From: Certhia americana
Lineage: Eukaryota > Chordata > Aves > Passeriformes > Certhiidae
NCBI GenBank assembly: GCA_018697195.1
Contig: CM031864.1
Span: 13,016,809-13,080,808, forward strand
Length of the DNA: 64,000 nt
Direction: 5' to 3'
The first letter of the stretch is position 1. The number at the start of each line of letters is the position of its first letter. A model generated the notes under the pieces. The model saw nothing but the letters and a program-made list of their open reading frames with translations. It did no database searches and had not been told where the DNA came from. The translations under genes and the position numbers were made by a program. Shown here piece after piece: positions 1 to 11,312 of the stretch.

Positions 1-152
1 GAGACATCCTTCACTGGTATTTTTGGTCCCATAAAGATTTTGAAGATTTAAGACTTCATTAAACTTTTTGACTCTTGGAGATCTTTGAGTAGTTTGTACT
101 TTAGGGAGATTTTTTTTTTAATTTCTTAAGGTTTTCAGATTCTGGATTTTAA

Positions 153-182
153 TTTTTTTTTTTTTTTTTTAAAAAAAAAAAA
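153..182. repeat. T18-A12 homopolymer junction
   Basis: Eighteen T followed directly by twelve A, so the two runs are mutually complementary around the junction at 170/171. This low-complexity tract is prone to slippage, and the exact length in the assembly may be wrong. Confidence 0.9.
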
Positions 183-387
183 TAATAGCTTTTTTAATCT
201 CTGGGTAGAAATAGTGTACAGAATACATGTCGCCTTTCTGGGTAAACTTTGAAATACTGAGATGTGGAAATTTAAAATTTTCAAAGAGTTTGTTACCTGA
301 CAGAGTATGTAAGATGCTTTCTGCTCATACTTTAATGATCAAATCATTCTTTTGAGCCATCTTATTCATTTTATTTCTCACATCAAG

Positions 388-409
388 CTTTCTACCTTCA
401 TGTAGAAAG
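388..409. repeat. Short inverted repeat (8-bp stem, 6-nt loop)
   Basis: The arm CTTTCTAC (388-395) and its exact complement GTAGAAAG (402-409) flank a 6-nt loop. A perfect 8-bp stem of this kind occurs by chance in 64 kb, so no function is claimed. Confidence 0.6.
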
Positions 410-1115
410 TATGATGTTATACTTTTCTTTAAGTAAAATGATATTTTCCACATCAAAAAACTACACACATGGAATCAAGGGTGGAGCTGAAAAGAAAATG
501 GTGAATAACAAATTTGCTAAAAAACTCAGCAAAACAAACAACCCCCCTTCCTTTTTGAGTGGGAGGAGAAAAATTATTAGCAAATTCAGACTGATTTATA
601 AAAATATTTTTACTCAAAAAACGAAACATTTTGTTTTGACATCTTTTGAAATTTAAATATTCCTCTATGGAAATACCAAAATCTTTCACTTTGACGTTTT
701 CTAAGAGAACATTTCTGAATTGTTATTTTGAAATCAATCTTTCATTTGAAACAGGCTCAAAAAAAATTAAATATGCTTTAAATGAGGAAGAATATTCTGC
801 TCAAGGTAAAAGAAAAGTAAAAGTTATCTTGAAGAAAACACATAGAAGGAACATTTTCCAGTTTTCAGTATTTGTGGACCTGTACTTTTTTTTTAATTTT
901 TAGTTTGCTTAAATCTGTTGCTTATAGATAGAACCTAAAACAAATACTATGGTTCATCCACTTTCATTGGTCTCTACCACTTGACTTCAGCTGGACCACA
1001 GTGTTAATTCAATGATCAAATCTCTACATTCTCTGTTTAAAAAGGAGAAGGCCACAGGAAGAGAAAGGGAATGCTGTCATCAGCAGTGTGCCTATGTGTG
1101 TCCCTGACTGTCCAT

Positions 1116-1132
1116 TCCTCCCTCCCTCCCTC
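1116..1132. repeat. (TCCC)n microsatellite
   Basis: About four consecutive TCCC/CCTC units form a short pyrimidine-rich microsatellite with no nearby gene. Confidence 0.85.
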
Positions 1133-1159
1133 GTAGATGATTCCCCATTTTCCATCTGT

Positions 1160-1190
1160 TTAATTTGCTTAAGCAGTTAATTAATTTATA
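1160..1190. promoter_or_regulatory. Candidate homeodomain-type motif cluster
   Basis: Within about 30 bases there is TTTAATTTG, the palindrome GCTTAAGC (1167-1174; AAG-core NKX2-like) and GTTAATTAATTTA (1177-1189; overlapping TAAT cores). Such dense TAAT motifs are typical of conserved developmental enhancers in vertebrate gene deserts, but AT-rich DNA also yields them by chance. The call is inference from motif content only. Confidence 0.2.
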
Positions 1191-1997
1191 GGCAGCTTGT
1201 GTCAATATGTTTAGTTAGCAAGTAGCTGTCACAGGAGTATCCCATCTCACTACTGGGAAGCTGATTTTTAGTTGTCAGATGAGAATTTAATGATGCGAGT
1301 GTTGGTATTTTGTCAAAAATCCTGCTTTACATTGTGGGAATAGCACAGGACATCTTATCTACCTTTTGTTTGCAGTGGAAGGATACAGCCCTGTCCTCAT
1401 GGCAGCTGCCCACCAGGGAGGGAAGGGCAAGTTACCCCAGCATTTACAAGACCTTTCTACATTTACAAGGCATACCAGGGCAGGATTTTGTTGTTTATAC
1501 TTTTTAGAGAAAAGTTCTAGAAGCTGTCAGTGCCCCTGTGAACTATGGGTTGTTTTCTTTAGGTTTTTACAAGCAAAGGAGAAATTCCCTCATTGATTCT
1601 CTTAAGATCTTTCCTCCCCCTGAACTCTGGTCCATTTCATATTCGGTCATTTCCTGTTTCACAGGTACTTTGGGTTCTCTCACTAGAGTGGACCATTCAC
1701 GCATGAGGACACTTCTTGTCAAATCAGGCTTGAAATGCCACTGCACTTTTGCTTTTATTAACCACCTTTACATGATAATCATCACCTTGCTTGCTGTGAC
1801 TCAGCACTGAGCATTAGTGATCTATGTGCAGCAGAAAAAAAGTGGGTTTTCCCCTCTCCTCCCTGATAATTTAGTCTTTGCTTAGATGGCAAGAGGGAAA
1901 ATATTAACACCTGGAAATGAGGGAAAAACAAACAGCATAGTTGAGCTTCATTATAAGTAAGAGCTTTACTAAAAGGAACATCAGTGCAATTAGAGTG

Positions 1998-2065
1998 TAA
2001 TCCAAAGCCCATTAAAGTCATTGGGAATCAGTCCACTGAATTAAATAGACTTTAGATCAGGCCCA
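1998..2065. repeat. Old palindromic interspersed repeat
   Basis: Arm 1998-2024 and arm 2033-2059 form an imperfect inverted repeat: 20 of 27 positions pair as Watson-Crick bases around an 8-nt loop. The wording (CCAAAGCCCATT...AAGTCATTGGGA ... GATCAGGCCC) matches a hairpin-like repeat I remember as common in bird, crocodile and turtle DNA, built from GAAGTCAATGGGAG and its mirror. I cannot name the family with certainty. Its decay suggests an ancient insertion. Confidence 0.5.
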
Positions 2066-5000
2066 CACAGCATATCAGAAGACAGTGCTATCTGAGGGAG
2101 ATTGCATTTCCAAGTGTGAATAACACTGCTGCACACACAGCTTTGTTAATACAAATTCCAGCTCTGTCACATTTTCTGTTGCTGGCATCCTTTTTTCATC
2201 AACATTTGTCTCGTAGCAGATTGTGGTTATTATTCTAAATCCAAAGTGCTTTTTGAAAAAGCGTCATCATCATTTGGGCAGATCTGCTGAATAGTTCTAT
2301 AACATAGGGGGCATGGCCATGGCCGACATGGAGCAATAATAAAAAGACACCCTGGAAACATGTCATTTTAATGTCCCATCAATTTTATGGACATTATAAA
2401 TGTTTTGTAGTTATGACCAAAACTGGCTCTGTAAGCAGAAAAAAGAGCATGATCAGGGTCAGTTTCTCAAAATGCTTGAATGTCCTACAGAATGTCTTGA
2501 AATAACCATACATTTCTCCCTGTGGTGCTGCCAAGAGAGGGCAGGTGTCAGAAAGTATTCTAATCATTAGTAATAACTTTACCCCTAAATTCATTGCTGC
2601 TATCCATTGCTGGCCCTGCTAATTATGGTGAGACAGGACAGGACAGATTGTTGTATTTACTGAATTTAAAATGAAAAAAGGAGTGTGCTAAGGGAGCTGG
2701 CATTAAACAAAACTTCTACAGCAGGATGCTGGCTCTCCTCTTCTTCTTTTGCACGGATGCACTTTTTTGTAGGGGTTATGCACTGTCCCTACCAGCTACA
2801 CCTCTGATCACCCATGGGCAGGGGATTTGTGCAGAACCATCACACCAGGAGAAGCTCAAGGCATCCCTGTCCTGCTGTGCTTGAGAACTCTGCCTCTTAC
2901 TTCTATGGCAAATCCTGCTGTCAGCATAGGACTCATTGTGGGAAAGAAAACACAAGTCTAGGTATGCTAGAAGAGAGGGATTTTCTGACTAGGTCCATTT
3001 TTCTCACTAGAAACATTTCCAGAACTTTAACAGAAGCTGTGTTTGTAGGAGAAGTGACAGGAAGGTGAAACAGAGATGTTTGTTATATGCCTTACCATGG
3101 ACGAGGGGATGAAGGGAAAAAAGTTATGAAATAGATGAAAAAAACCCAAGCAAAACAGTTAATTAGCTTCGTGTAGGAAGCCGAGAGCATATGTCTGCTC
3201 TATATCACTCAGTCTGACAGGCAAGAGAAAAGGTGGTAGCTCTGTGGGGTTGAAGAAGGCAATGAGTGGAAGAGCCCATCAGTCTCTAACCCAAAGGCAA
3301 CTAGTGCAGCTCACAAGAAGACAATGTTCTTTGGTGGAGGAAATTGTAAAAAGCCTTAAACAAAATTATTTTTATATTTCAGGCCAAATAAGGCAATATT
3401 AATACTGTCAACTGATTTTCAGTGTTGTCTTTTTCCATTAATAGCCTTCAAAGAGATTTACAAATAAATGGTGTCAATATCTGACATATAGACAAAGCAA
3501 AGAAAGAGTACATGAACTACACTTAAAGAACCTGGGCAAAGTCCAAACATGGACTTTGAACAAGGCAAGGAGAACAGGTAGAAATTATGGGGAACAGATG
3601 ACACATTGCTTTTTCACCCATCTATGATAAAATTAAAGAGAAAGATTAAATCAATTTATGAAAGTAGAATAATAATATTACTTTATCAAATTTTGGGATG
3701 GAACTATTAACTCTTGGACATGAGAGTTAACAACCCCCCCAAAAAACCTACTCAGCAGGAATGCTGTTGCTGAGAGCCTTGAAGTTTTGCTACTGGTGGC
3801 GGGTAATAAAATATGGGAAACCAAGACATTGAGTTTGCTATTCCTGTTATAAATTTGCATCCTCTTTCACCCAGCAGAGAAGATAAATTTAAATTCTTAG
3901 TTCTTCAATTCAGCTGCATCATTTGGAATTAATTTCCCTAAAGAAAAAGTAAGGGATCAAACAAGGTTGATCTCTGTTACAGTCACAAATAAAATTGAAC
4001 TTGACGCCAAATATTAATAATCCTTGGGCATAATCAGTGGTAGAAACAGCAAATTTCTGACTGAAGGCAAAATATATTAGCTCTAATAAAAAAAGCTTGG
4101 ATCAAATTTATGATTTGCAGATGAAGCATCTAACACAATTATATTCTGATAAACTCACATGTCAGAAAAAGGCCAGAATATTTTGTTATGATGCCCAGTG
4201 TCTGTCTTGGATCAGGTAAGTCAGAGTTCATACTTCTGCAGCTGCTTTTTCTGAAGGAACCAGAATGACTTACAAGCATCACTTCACTTATGCAAACAAT
4301 GGAGAATGGATAATTGCAAGCTGAAATAAAACTGCCCTGGTGTGAAACTCAAAAACAATCCACAGAAGTTAAATCAGGTGGGAAGACTATTCTCCACTGG
4401 AAACAGCAATAGCACTTTGGAGATGTAGCCTGGACATACTTTTATGCAAAGTAGTCAAGACCTCAATTTTATATTTTGCACTTTCACATTCAACAGCTTA
4501 TTACCCCATATACTTTTCTTCATCTTTAATTTAATTACAACTGGATGCTGAAATGATGTGCATTGAATAATTGGTGTTCCTACATACAGCCTGTTTTTCT
4601 ACCCATTTAAAATGTCTGATAGATTTACAATTGAAAGTGGTGTAACAAAGTGTTATCATATAGTAAAGTGAAGGAAATGAAATCAAATTAGCACTAATTT
4701 AATTTTGAATACAAATGTCTGCAATAAGGTCTTGAAGTGATTCAGCTCCACTATTTAAATGGCAAATTCAGGTTAATTTTCTCATAGTCAGGCAGATAAG
4801 ATCTTATTCAATAGTGACTGACTTTTCACTTCTGGGGAACCATTTCATTGACAATTTAAAAACCGGGAAAGGTGTTCATTACAAAAGCAACACAGGAAGA
4901 AACCTATTAGCTACTGACTGGATAATTTAACTAGGAAGGGACAACAAGAGGATTGCATTCAGATTACATAAAAACAATACTAAGTTCAAGAGTCATTGGC

Positions 5001-6208
5001 AGTATAAGAAGAAGTGGATGAATTATCACAAACTTCTTGAACTTTGAATAAATATAAAGGCAGGGACTAAACAAAAAAAGCTTTGAATCATGGTCAAGTC
5101 AGAGCATGATTATTTTGCAGTTTTCAACAATTTTTATTTCTTTTAAGGGCAACTTTCATCTTCTATTTTATCCACTCTGAAATAGGGTGTTTGTACCATG
5201 GTGTCAGGCTTTGACCTTTTAGAAATTTTATCTATCAGATATTAATGTAATATTAGTATGTGCCCACATTCTCACACACTGGCATCTTAAAGTGATTTTG
5301 TGAAGAAGATATTTTAAGTCATGTTTAAACAGAACAAAATAAAATCAGCTCATATATATTCTCTGTATAACAGAAATTGATTTTAATGTTACTTTGGAGC
5401 ACATGCATCACTTCTGCACACTGCTTCCTTTGTATTTTCTGCAAACTCCATGTCCTCTCTAGCAAAATCAATCAAATATAGAATATTGCTGTTTAAAAGC
5501 ACATCATAAAATGCTTCTGATGGACATAGGTACAATGTGCTGAATGTCCAGATGCTGGTTTGGGTAGATCTTCTTATTCACTGTGCTTTGCTATTGGCAT
5601 CTTTGAGTTTTCTGTTTTCCTGGCATTTTGCTTTTAATTTTAAGAGATTGTACTCATGCTTATCTGCATAAAGATGTGGTAAAGGAACTAAGATGGAGGT
5701 AGAGAAAAAAATCAAAGCAGACACCTTTTATTTTCTATTCACCAGTATTTCTGTGTAAGAGGTCTTTGCTGTATTTCCCAATAACAGTACTCTTGCAAAA
5801 ACACACAGACAACTTAATCTTCCTGCTTTCCTGAAATGTTTTCCTGAGGCAGCTCAAGGAAAGCAGTAAAGATAGACATATAATTGTTTTGATTTAAATA
5901 AAAGTAACCAATTTCACCTCTCAGGTCAGATGTTATGCTGTGATAATACCATTTAGATGCAGAATCATTTCCAGAGCAACAAGCATTTTCATAGCCCAAG
6001 GAACAGTGGCCCAGCTCCTTAGCTGCCATAACTCAGCACAGTTGCATGGAACCAAACAGAGCGACTCTGAATTACATAAACCAAAAACACGGTCCTGTGT
6101 TTCCAGAACCACATTTTGTAATATCCTGAGGATATGTTTTGAAATAAATAAATAATTCAGGGCTGTGTTATTCACCTGGCAAGTTCAACTTGCTGTGCTG
6201 AGCCAACA
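2066..6208. other. Intergenic sequence, no gene seen
   Basis: Unique AT-rich DNA. No open frame exceeds about 90 codons, and no RNA gene or recognisable transposon was seen. A short (AAAT)n run ends near 6150. Confidence 0.75.
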
Positions 6209-6332
6209 CTCGAGCACAGCCCTCACGGCTGACGGGCGCCGTTAACTCACAATTTCACAGCAATATCCGCAAACACCCAGCTTGACTCGAGAATATTATG
6301 GAAACCACTTTCTCTATCGTGGAGGAATATCG
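6209..6332. promoter_or_regulatory. CpG-dense pocket, candidate regulatory element
   Basis: Nine CpG dinucleotides lie between 6211 and 6332 (starting at 6211, 6226, 6233, 6237, 6240, 6268, 6288, 6318 and 6331), including the run GACGGGCGCCG and two CTCGAG palindromes (6209-6214 and 6286-6291). Surrounding kilobases have very few CpGs. Retained CpG in methylated vertebrate DNA suggests either a hypomethylated element or sequence constraint. It is far below CpG-island length, and no start codon, exon or core promoter could be tied to it. Confidence 0.3.
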
Positions 6333-6385
6333 AATTGCTACTTAGCACAAGAGTTTCTTCTGAAGAAATTGGCCATTAGATAGAC

Positions 6386-6412
6386 ATCTCATCCTTGCAG
6401 AGAGGATGAGAT
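6386..6412. repeat. Perfect 10-bp inverted repeat, 7-nt loop
   Basis: ATCTCATCCT (6386-6395) and its exact reverse complement (6403-6412) flank a 7-nt loop. It lies about 54 bases downstream of the CpG-dense pocket. The stem is too short for a microRNA precursor; it could be a structured element in an unannotated transcript or chance. Confidence 0.65.
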
Positions 6413-9400
6413 ACAAAATCCTACTTTAATTAGTGTTTGATGAAGATGGAACACCCAAAGCAGGGCACAAGGAAAACAGAAGAGTAGTGTTATAAATAAA
6501 TCTGGTTTATGTTGGTTATCAAGTGCTGAAATTTAACAATATGAAATTTTCTATACTAAACATCAGGAAGTAAGTGGAAGCCCTTGGTAATTCCCCTCAG
6601 GCCCACATGTATCCCATACTTTAAATTAAGGAGAGAGAAAAATACACTGGTTTAAATTTTACAACAATTTTGGCCTGAAGCAAACCTCACACAAATCAGC
6701 TGCATTTAATTCCCCAGACAGCTGGCATGAACACAGCCTCTCCACAGGACACCTGAACTACAAAATTAGCACATTCAGAACTCTAAATCACATTCCATTG
6801 CATTAAGCCCTAAGGTCCAACATTAAGGAGAAGGAGAATATATTGCAGAACTTCTCTTGAATTAACCCTCTTAGCACACTCTCAAAGTTAAATTGCCCTT
6901 TCCTTCCCTTTATAGAGTCACAGAAACTTAAACACTCCCTTCTGCCCTTTCTCATCTGCTTCTCTTCTTGCCTAATGGCACAGCTTATGGGACATAAGCT
7001 GAATACCTTGTCAAAAACTCACAATTGTAAATTGGCACATCACAAGCTGCTTTGTCTCACTTAGGAAATGTGTGGGTTAATTTTTATGCCTGGCCCTTCA
7101 GACAGTACTGACCCATCCAACTTTCCTCAGCAGCACACTGTTACAGCATGATGGCACACCTGCCTAAAACAAGCACATGCCCATCAGGTTTCCTTGTGTG
7201 CAAGTTGCTGCAAACAAAGTAGTAATTCATGGGAGAAGAGATGCAAGTTTGTGAAACAGTGCTGTGTGTAGCTATGCAGCACTGACCTGATTATATTGTT
7301 GCAAATTTGGTAGTTCTTGCTATATATGACATTATTTTTCTGTTTCAATTAGTATGAATTTTTGTGTAAGGTATCATACACCTAAAGACCAGTGTTTTAC
7401 AGACTCAGCATTTGCTTCAATAGATAAGACAATTAAAAAGACAATAAAAAAGTAACAGCAGACCTTCAAGGATGAAGAACAAAATCAGAAAAAATGACAG
7501 CCATGTGCTTGAGGAAAAAAAAAAAGTTTAAAAATGCATAATTTTCAAATTTTAGCTTCGTCTGAATATCAATGCATTGTTAAGATATCTCAAACAAGTA
7601 TAAAATTTTTTACATTTGCTCTACATGTGCATTAATAAAGTGCCAACATATGTGGAATTTGAGTCCTTCCCCCCATTCACCTCACAGAAGCTCCTGGACA
7701 GTTAGTTCTGCATGAATCTGCTGTGTTGAGACATATTCAAGGACTTGCTCTATTCACAGGTTCATCTGTGCCTTGAGACGAAAGTACAGTCAAGATTCAC
7801 TGGTGTTTGTAAGGAAGTTCTGTCACTTGCTCATTGCTTGTCACATTTTTTCAGTCTGACAGGAAAAGGACTGGATTGAATCATTACAAGCACAACCAGG
7901 ACTTGTTGCTTGAAATTACCTCAAATCAACATTAGTAATTTCTCAATGGAAATACCTCTCTGCTGTTGAATCTGCTCTCTTCTATATTTTCTTTCATACT
8001 TTGTTGACTTTCACATAGAAAATAATTTTTTAACAGTGACATTCATTATTCATATGAATAACTGAGATGGCTTGTGGTTTGCTAAGCCCAGCCAGGCAAT
8101 ATTGCCTCTGCTCTAAAGCCAGATAAAGCTATACACTTCTATTGTACACTTTCAACTTCTATAATCACTTAAAACAATTATTTCTGAGGTACTTTTGACT
8201 ACATGTTCATTCAGTACATCTTTGCCTCTTATTTCTTGTTCATATATTGTTATTATTTTATGGGGTGCCAGAAATCCATGACAACTGTGGCAATGAATTT
8301 TGTAATTTACAAAAAATTTCCGTGCTTGGAGAATGAGAATAAGCAATGATTCAGTATTTTTTTTCCAAAAACCTTCGTGGTTTACAAAATGTATTTTATA
8401 AGCAAATGACCTATGTAGTTTAAATTCTCTTGTAAATAGTAGGTGTAAAACTTGTGATAAAACAGACTGAAACAGATGGATTGTGCTAAGAAAAAACTAG
8501 GCTAGGAATCTTGATCTTTTATAAGATGTGCAAGGGAATTGCAATAGTTAGCAGAGTAATTTTTTTACAGATATTTGATTTGAGGAACTGACTCTCACGT
8601 GAATGCAGCCTGGTCTGGAGAGATTCTTCCTTGGGCTGTGAGTTACGGCTGCATCCCAAAATGCAGGGGACTGCCAGCACCCTTGTTTGAAATAGTTCAA
8701 CAAAGTGGGACATCAAGCTCTACAAATTAAAGTTTGCTGAGACAGATGTTTGCAGAAACCCACTATCATTCAGAAGCAGCTGGAGCAGGCTGCAGAGGCA
8801 GAGCCACTCAGCTGCCCGAGCTCCAAAGGCAGTCACGTACGGGAGAAGGACAGTCACAACAGCCATGGAGGTTTGTGTGTGCATCTCACAAACCTGGGGA
8901 AAGGCAGAAGATATGTGGCTGCTTTTACAGTTTTGTTGGACATGCCATATGGTGTGCTCAAAAGAAGCATTACTTTGCTTGAGGGTCTTCTGTTGCCTTT
9001 TTGTTGCCTTTGGCTGAGCCTCACATGTACTTTTTTCTGCTGAGGAAACCAGATGAATATCTTGAGGGTCACTCCACATTCTAAGAAAGTAAGATTCTTT
9101 GCATATGTACATCCTTTGCATCAGGAGGCTAAAAGGGAAGACATTATCTCCAATATTAAGAAATCATGTAGCAGAGGAGAAGAAAAAAAGAAAATTATTC
9201 ATGGAAGGGACAGTTCTATGAGGAAGCAAAGTTACTCTCTGCCCCCAGGGATATTGGGTATTAGATTTTAGAATAGAGGAATTAGACCATGTTGTCATTT
9301 GGTTTCTGGCTTTTTTGCAGTGACAACTAAAAGCATAAAATAACTTTTGAAAACAGATTTAGTTTAAATATGTGCATTGCTGGGTATTTCAAGAAGGGAT

Positions 9401-10899
9401 TTGAAGAATTCAAAGAACTTAATGAAAAATAATAACAACCAAAGAGAACAATTTGCAGTAAGTGGAACAAATAGAAAATAATGAAAGCAAACTGATTCAG
9501 TCTAATCTACTGAAACTAAACTCTTAGCTGAGTACATGATAATGGAAATAATTAAAATTACTGATTGGATGGGGGACAAGAAAATAGCAATAAAGAATAT
9601 TAAGCTAAAGTATGGGAGAAACAGATGTTTTTACAAATATTGTGTGTGGTAGGCTTAGTGAGAATACAAAAGTGGAAGCATATTTGAATCTAAATAAAAT
9701 ATTTTTCATAAACAATGTTTCCAGCTTCTTTTTCCCATGGCTTTTGCTGTCCTTTAGTCAATTTAGTGAGAAATTTATCCTTGAGCATACTTTTTGCCTT
9801 CTCTGTCACAATGCATCAATTATACTTCACACCATACAGTCACACTTGCTTGAAACATTGTTTTATGCTCTATTCTGTTATTATTTATGAAAAAAATCCT
9901 ATAAAAGCTGTTTTAGAGAAAAAAAAGCTTCAACACATTCAACCATGCATTCTCATCCATGGTGAATTTTAATGTCCTATATTAGTCCCTGCTAAAGACA
10001 ACATAGGTTATAGAATTCAAATGTCTTTTCCCTCCACTCTGCACAGATTCAATCATTGTATCTTCAAAGTCCATGGTGTGTGTCAGCTCATGCTCAAGAA
10101 GCCAGCAGTGACAGAGAATTGAGATATGCTGCCTTTTTGCATTCTTTATCATCCTTGCCTGGGAGAAAAAATATTCTTTACTGCCATCCAGTAGCTCTGA
10201 AAACACAATTGAGTATTCAGTAAGCATCTACCTAACATTATTTATGAAAAAATAACTCAAAGAATGTTTACAAGAGGACCGTGTCCATCTGGAAGACTAA
10301 GGCTCTCCATCAGAAAGCCTGGTCTGTGCGAGTGATTCTGTCATCTACTCTTCTACTCACACCTTCTCTTTCTGTGTTAGGTTACTGACATCTGAATGAA
10401 TAGGGGGAAAATTATTATGAAGATATATGTTTTGACAGATCGTTATTGCCATCAGTATATGATTTAGATAGGAACACTGAAAACCAACTCTTTTGTCAGC
10501 TGAATCATATTTTAACCCTGCAAGCTGAATTTGCCATCCATCTCTTATTCTTCCTGTGTTTAAAGGAAAAATTATTTATGTTCTTCCTAAGCACAATCAA
10601 CTAAGGTGCTTGTAAAAATACTGCGTAAAGAGGAACAGGCCTCTTTACTGTGAGGAAAACAGGTAAATGCATTTATCAGATTAGAGATCACAGTTTTCTA
10701 AGAATAGCATTTACATGGAAGTTGTTAGCAGAAAAAACTTATCTATTCCAATTTAGAAATTCTATCCTCTGCAATCCAAAGAGCTCCAGGGATACACCTT
10801 TCTCTCCAGAGAAGACAGGAGCTTGTCTGGGATGTGATCTTAACTGGTATCTAATTTGGTGACACATAGATTCCTAGCATTAATAAATATTAGCAAGGA
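6413..10899. other. Intergenic sequence, no gene seen
   Basis: Mostly AT-rich unique sequence with a poly-A run near 7514-7525. Around 8.72-9.12 kb several frames on both strands are open at once (up to 133 codons on the - strand). This reflects locally higher GC and few stop codons; none of the translations resembles a known domain, and there is no matching pair of splice signals. Confidence 0.7.
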
Positions 10900-11312
10900 G
10901 CCATGAAGGTGACAGATGAACTGGGGTATCTGCTATGTAAAGAGACACTTGGACTCTTCAGCCTGGAGAACAAATGGCTCAAGGGGATCTCACCAATGTG
11001 CAAAAATTCCTGATGGGAGGGAATAAAGGAGACGTAGTCAGAGTCTTCAGGTTGCCTACAGGACATATGAACTGAAATACTGGAAATTCCATTCAAATAT
11101 GAGGGAAAAAAATTTATTTTTTTCCTGTGCAGATGATCAAGAGTAGGAACAGGTTAAACAGAGAAGGCTAAGAGTCTCCATCTGTGCAGATATTTAAAAT
11201 CCACCTGACCATGCCCAGAGCAACATGCTCTCACTGACCCTGCTATGGGCAGGTATTTGCAGTAGATGATCTCCAGAGGGGCATCTCTGCCCACCTCAAC
11301 TATTCTATGATC
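10900..11312 (+). mobile_element. CR1 LINE 3' end, old copy
   Basis: Degenerate but continuous match to the end of CR1 non-LTR retrotransposons: AAGGTGACAGATGAACTGG (consensus-like AAGATGATCAGAGGGCTGG), then CTTCAGCCTGGAGAA near 10957, GGGATCTCA, the stretch equivalent to 'CCATCTGAACATGAGG' near 11090, AACAGG, GAGTCTCCATCTGTGCAGATATT, and the hallmark TAGATGATCTCCAGAGG near 11263 followed by CAACTATTCTATGATC. The copy is 5'-truncated, as usual for CR1, and lacks an intact reading frame. An internal T-rich expansion sits near 11111-11124. Many substitutions imply an older subfamily than the copy at 43.7 kb. Confidence 0.9.

Larger units (their letters stand above)
1..1997. other. Intergenic sequence, no gene seen
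   Basis: AT-rich unique sequence. Open frames up to about 90 codons occur on both strands but overlap one another, are rich in F, K, N and S as expected from AT-rich noise, and resemble no family I know. The stretch holds a T18/A12 junction (153-182), a small hairpin (388-409), a (TCCC)n run (1116-1132) and a TAAT-rich motif cluster (1160-1190), each listed separately. Confidence 0.75.

Noticed and set aside
1410..1423. CTCF-like CCACCAGGGAGGGA
   Set aside because: Two mismatches at informative positions of the CTCF core; too weak to call without ChIP data.
8720..9121. 133-codon - strand frame overlapping several + strand frames
   Set aside because: Simultaneous openness on both strands reflects local base composition. 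No domain, no splice support.
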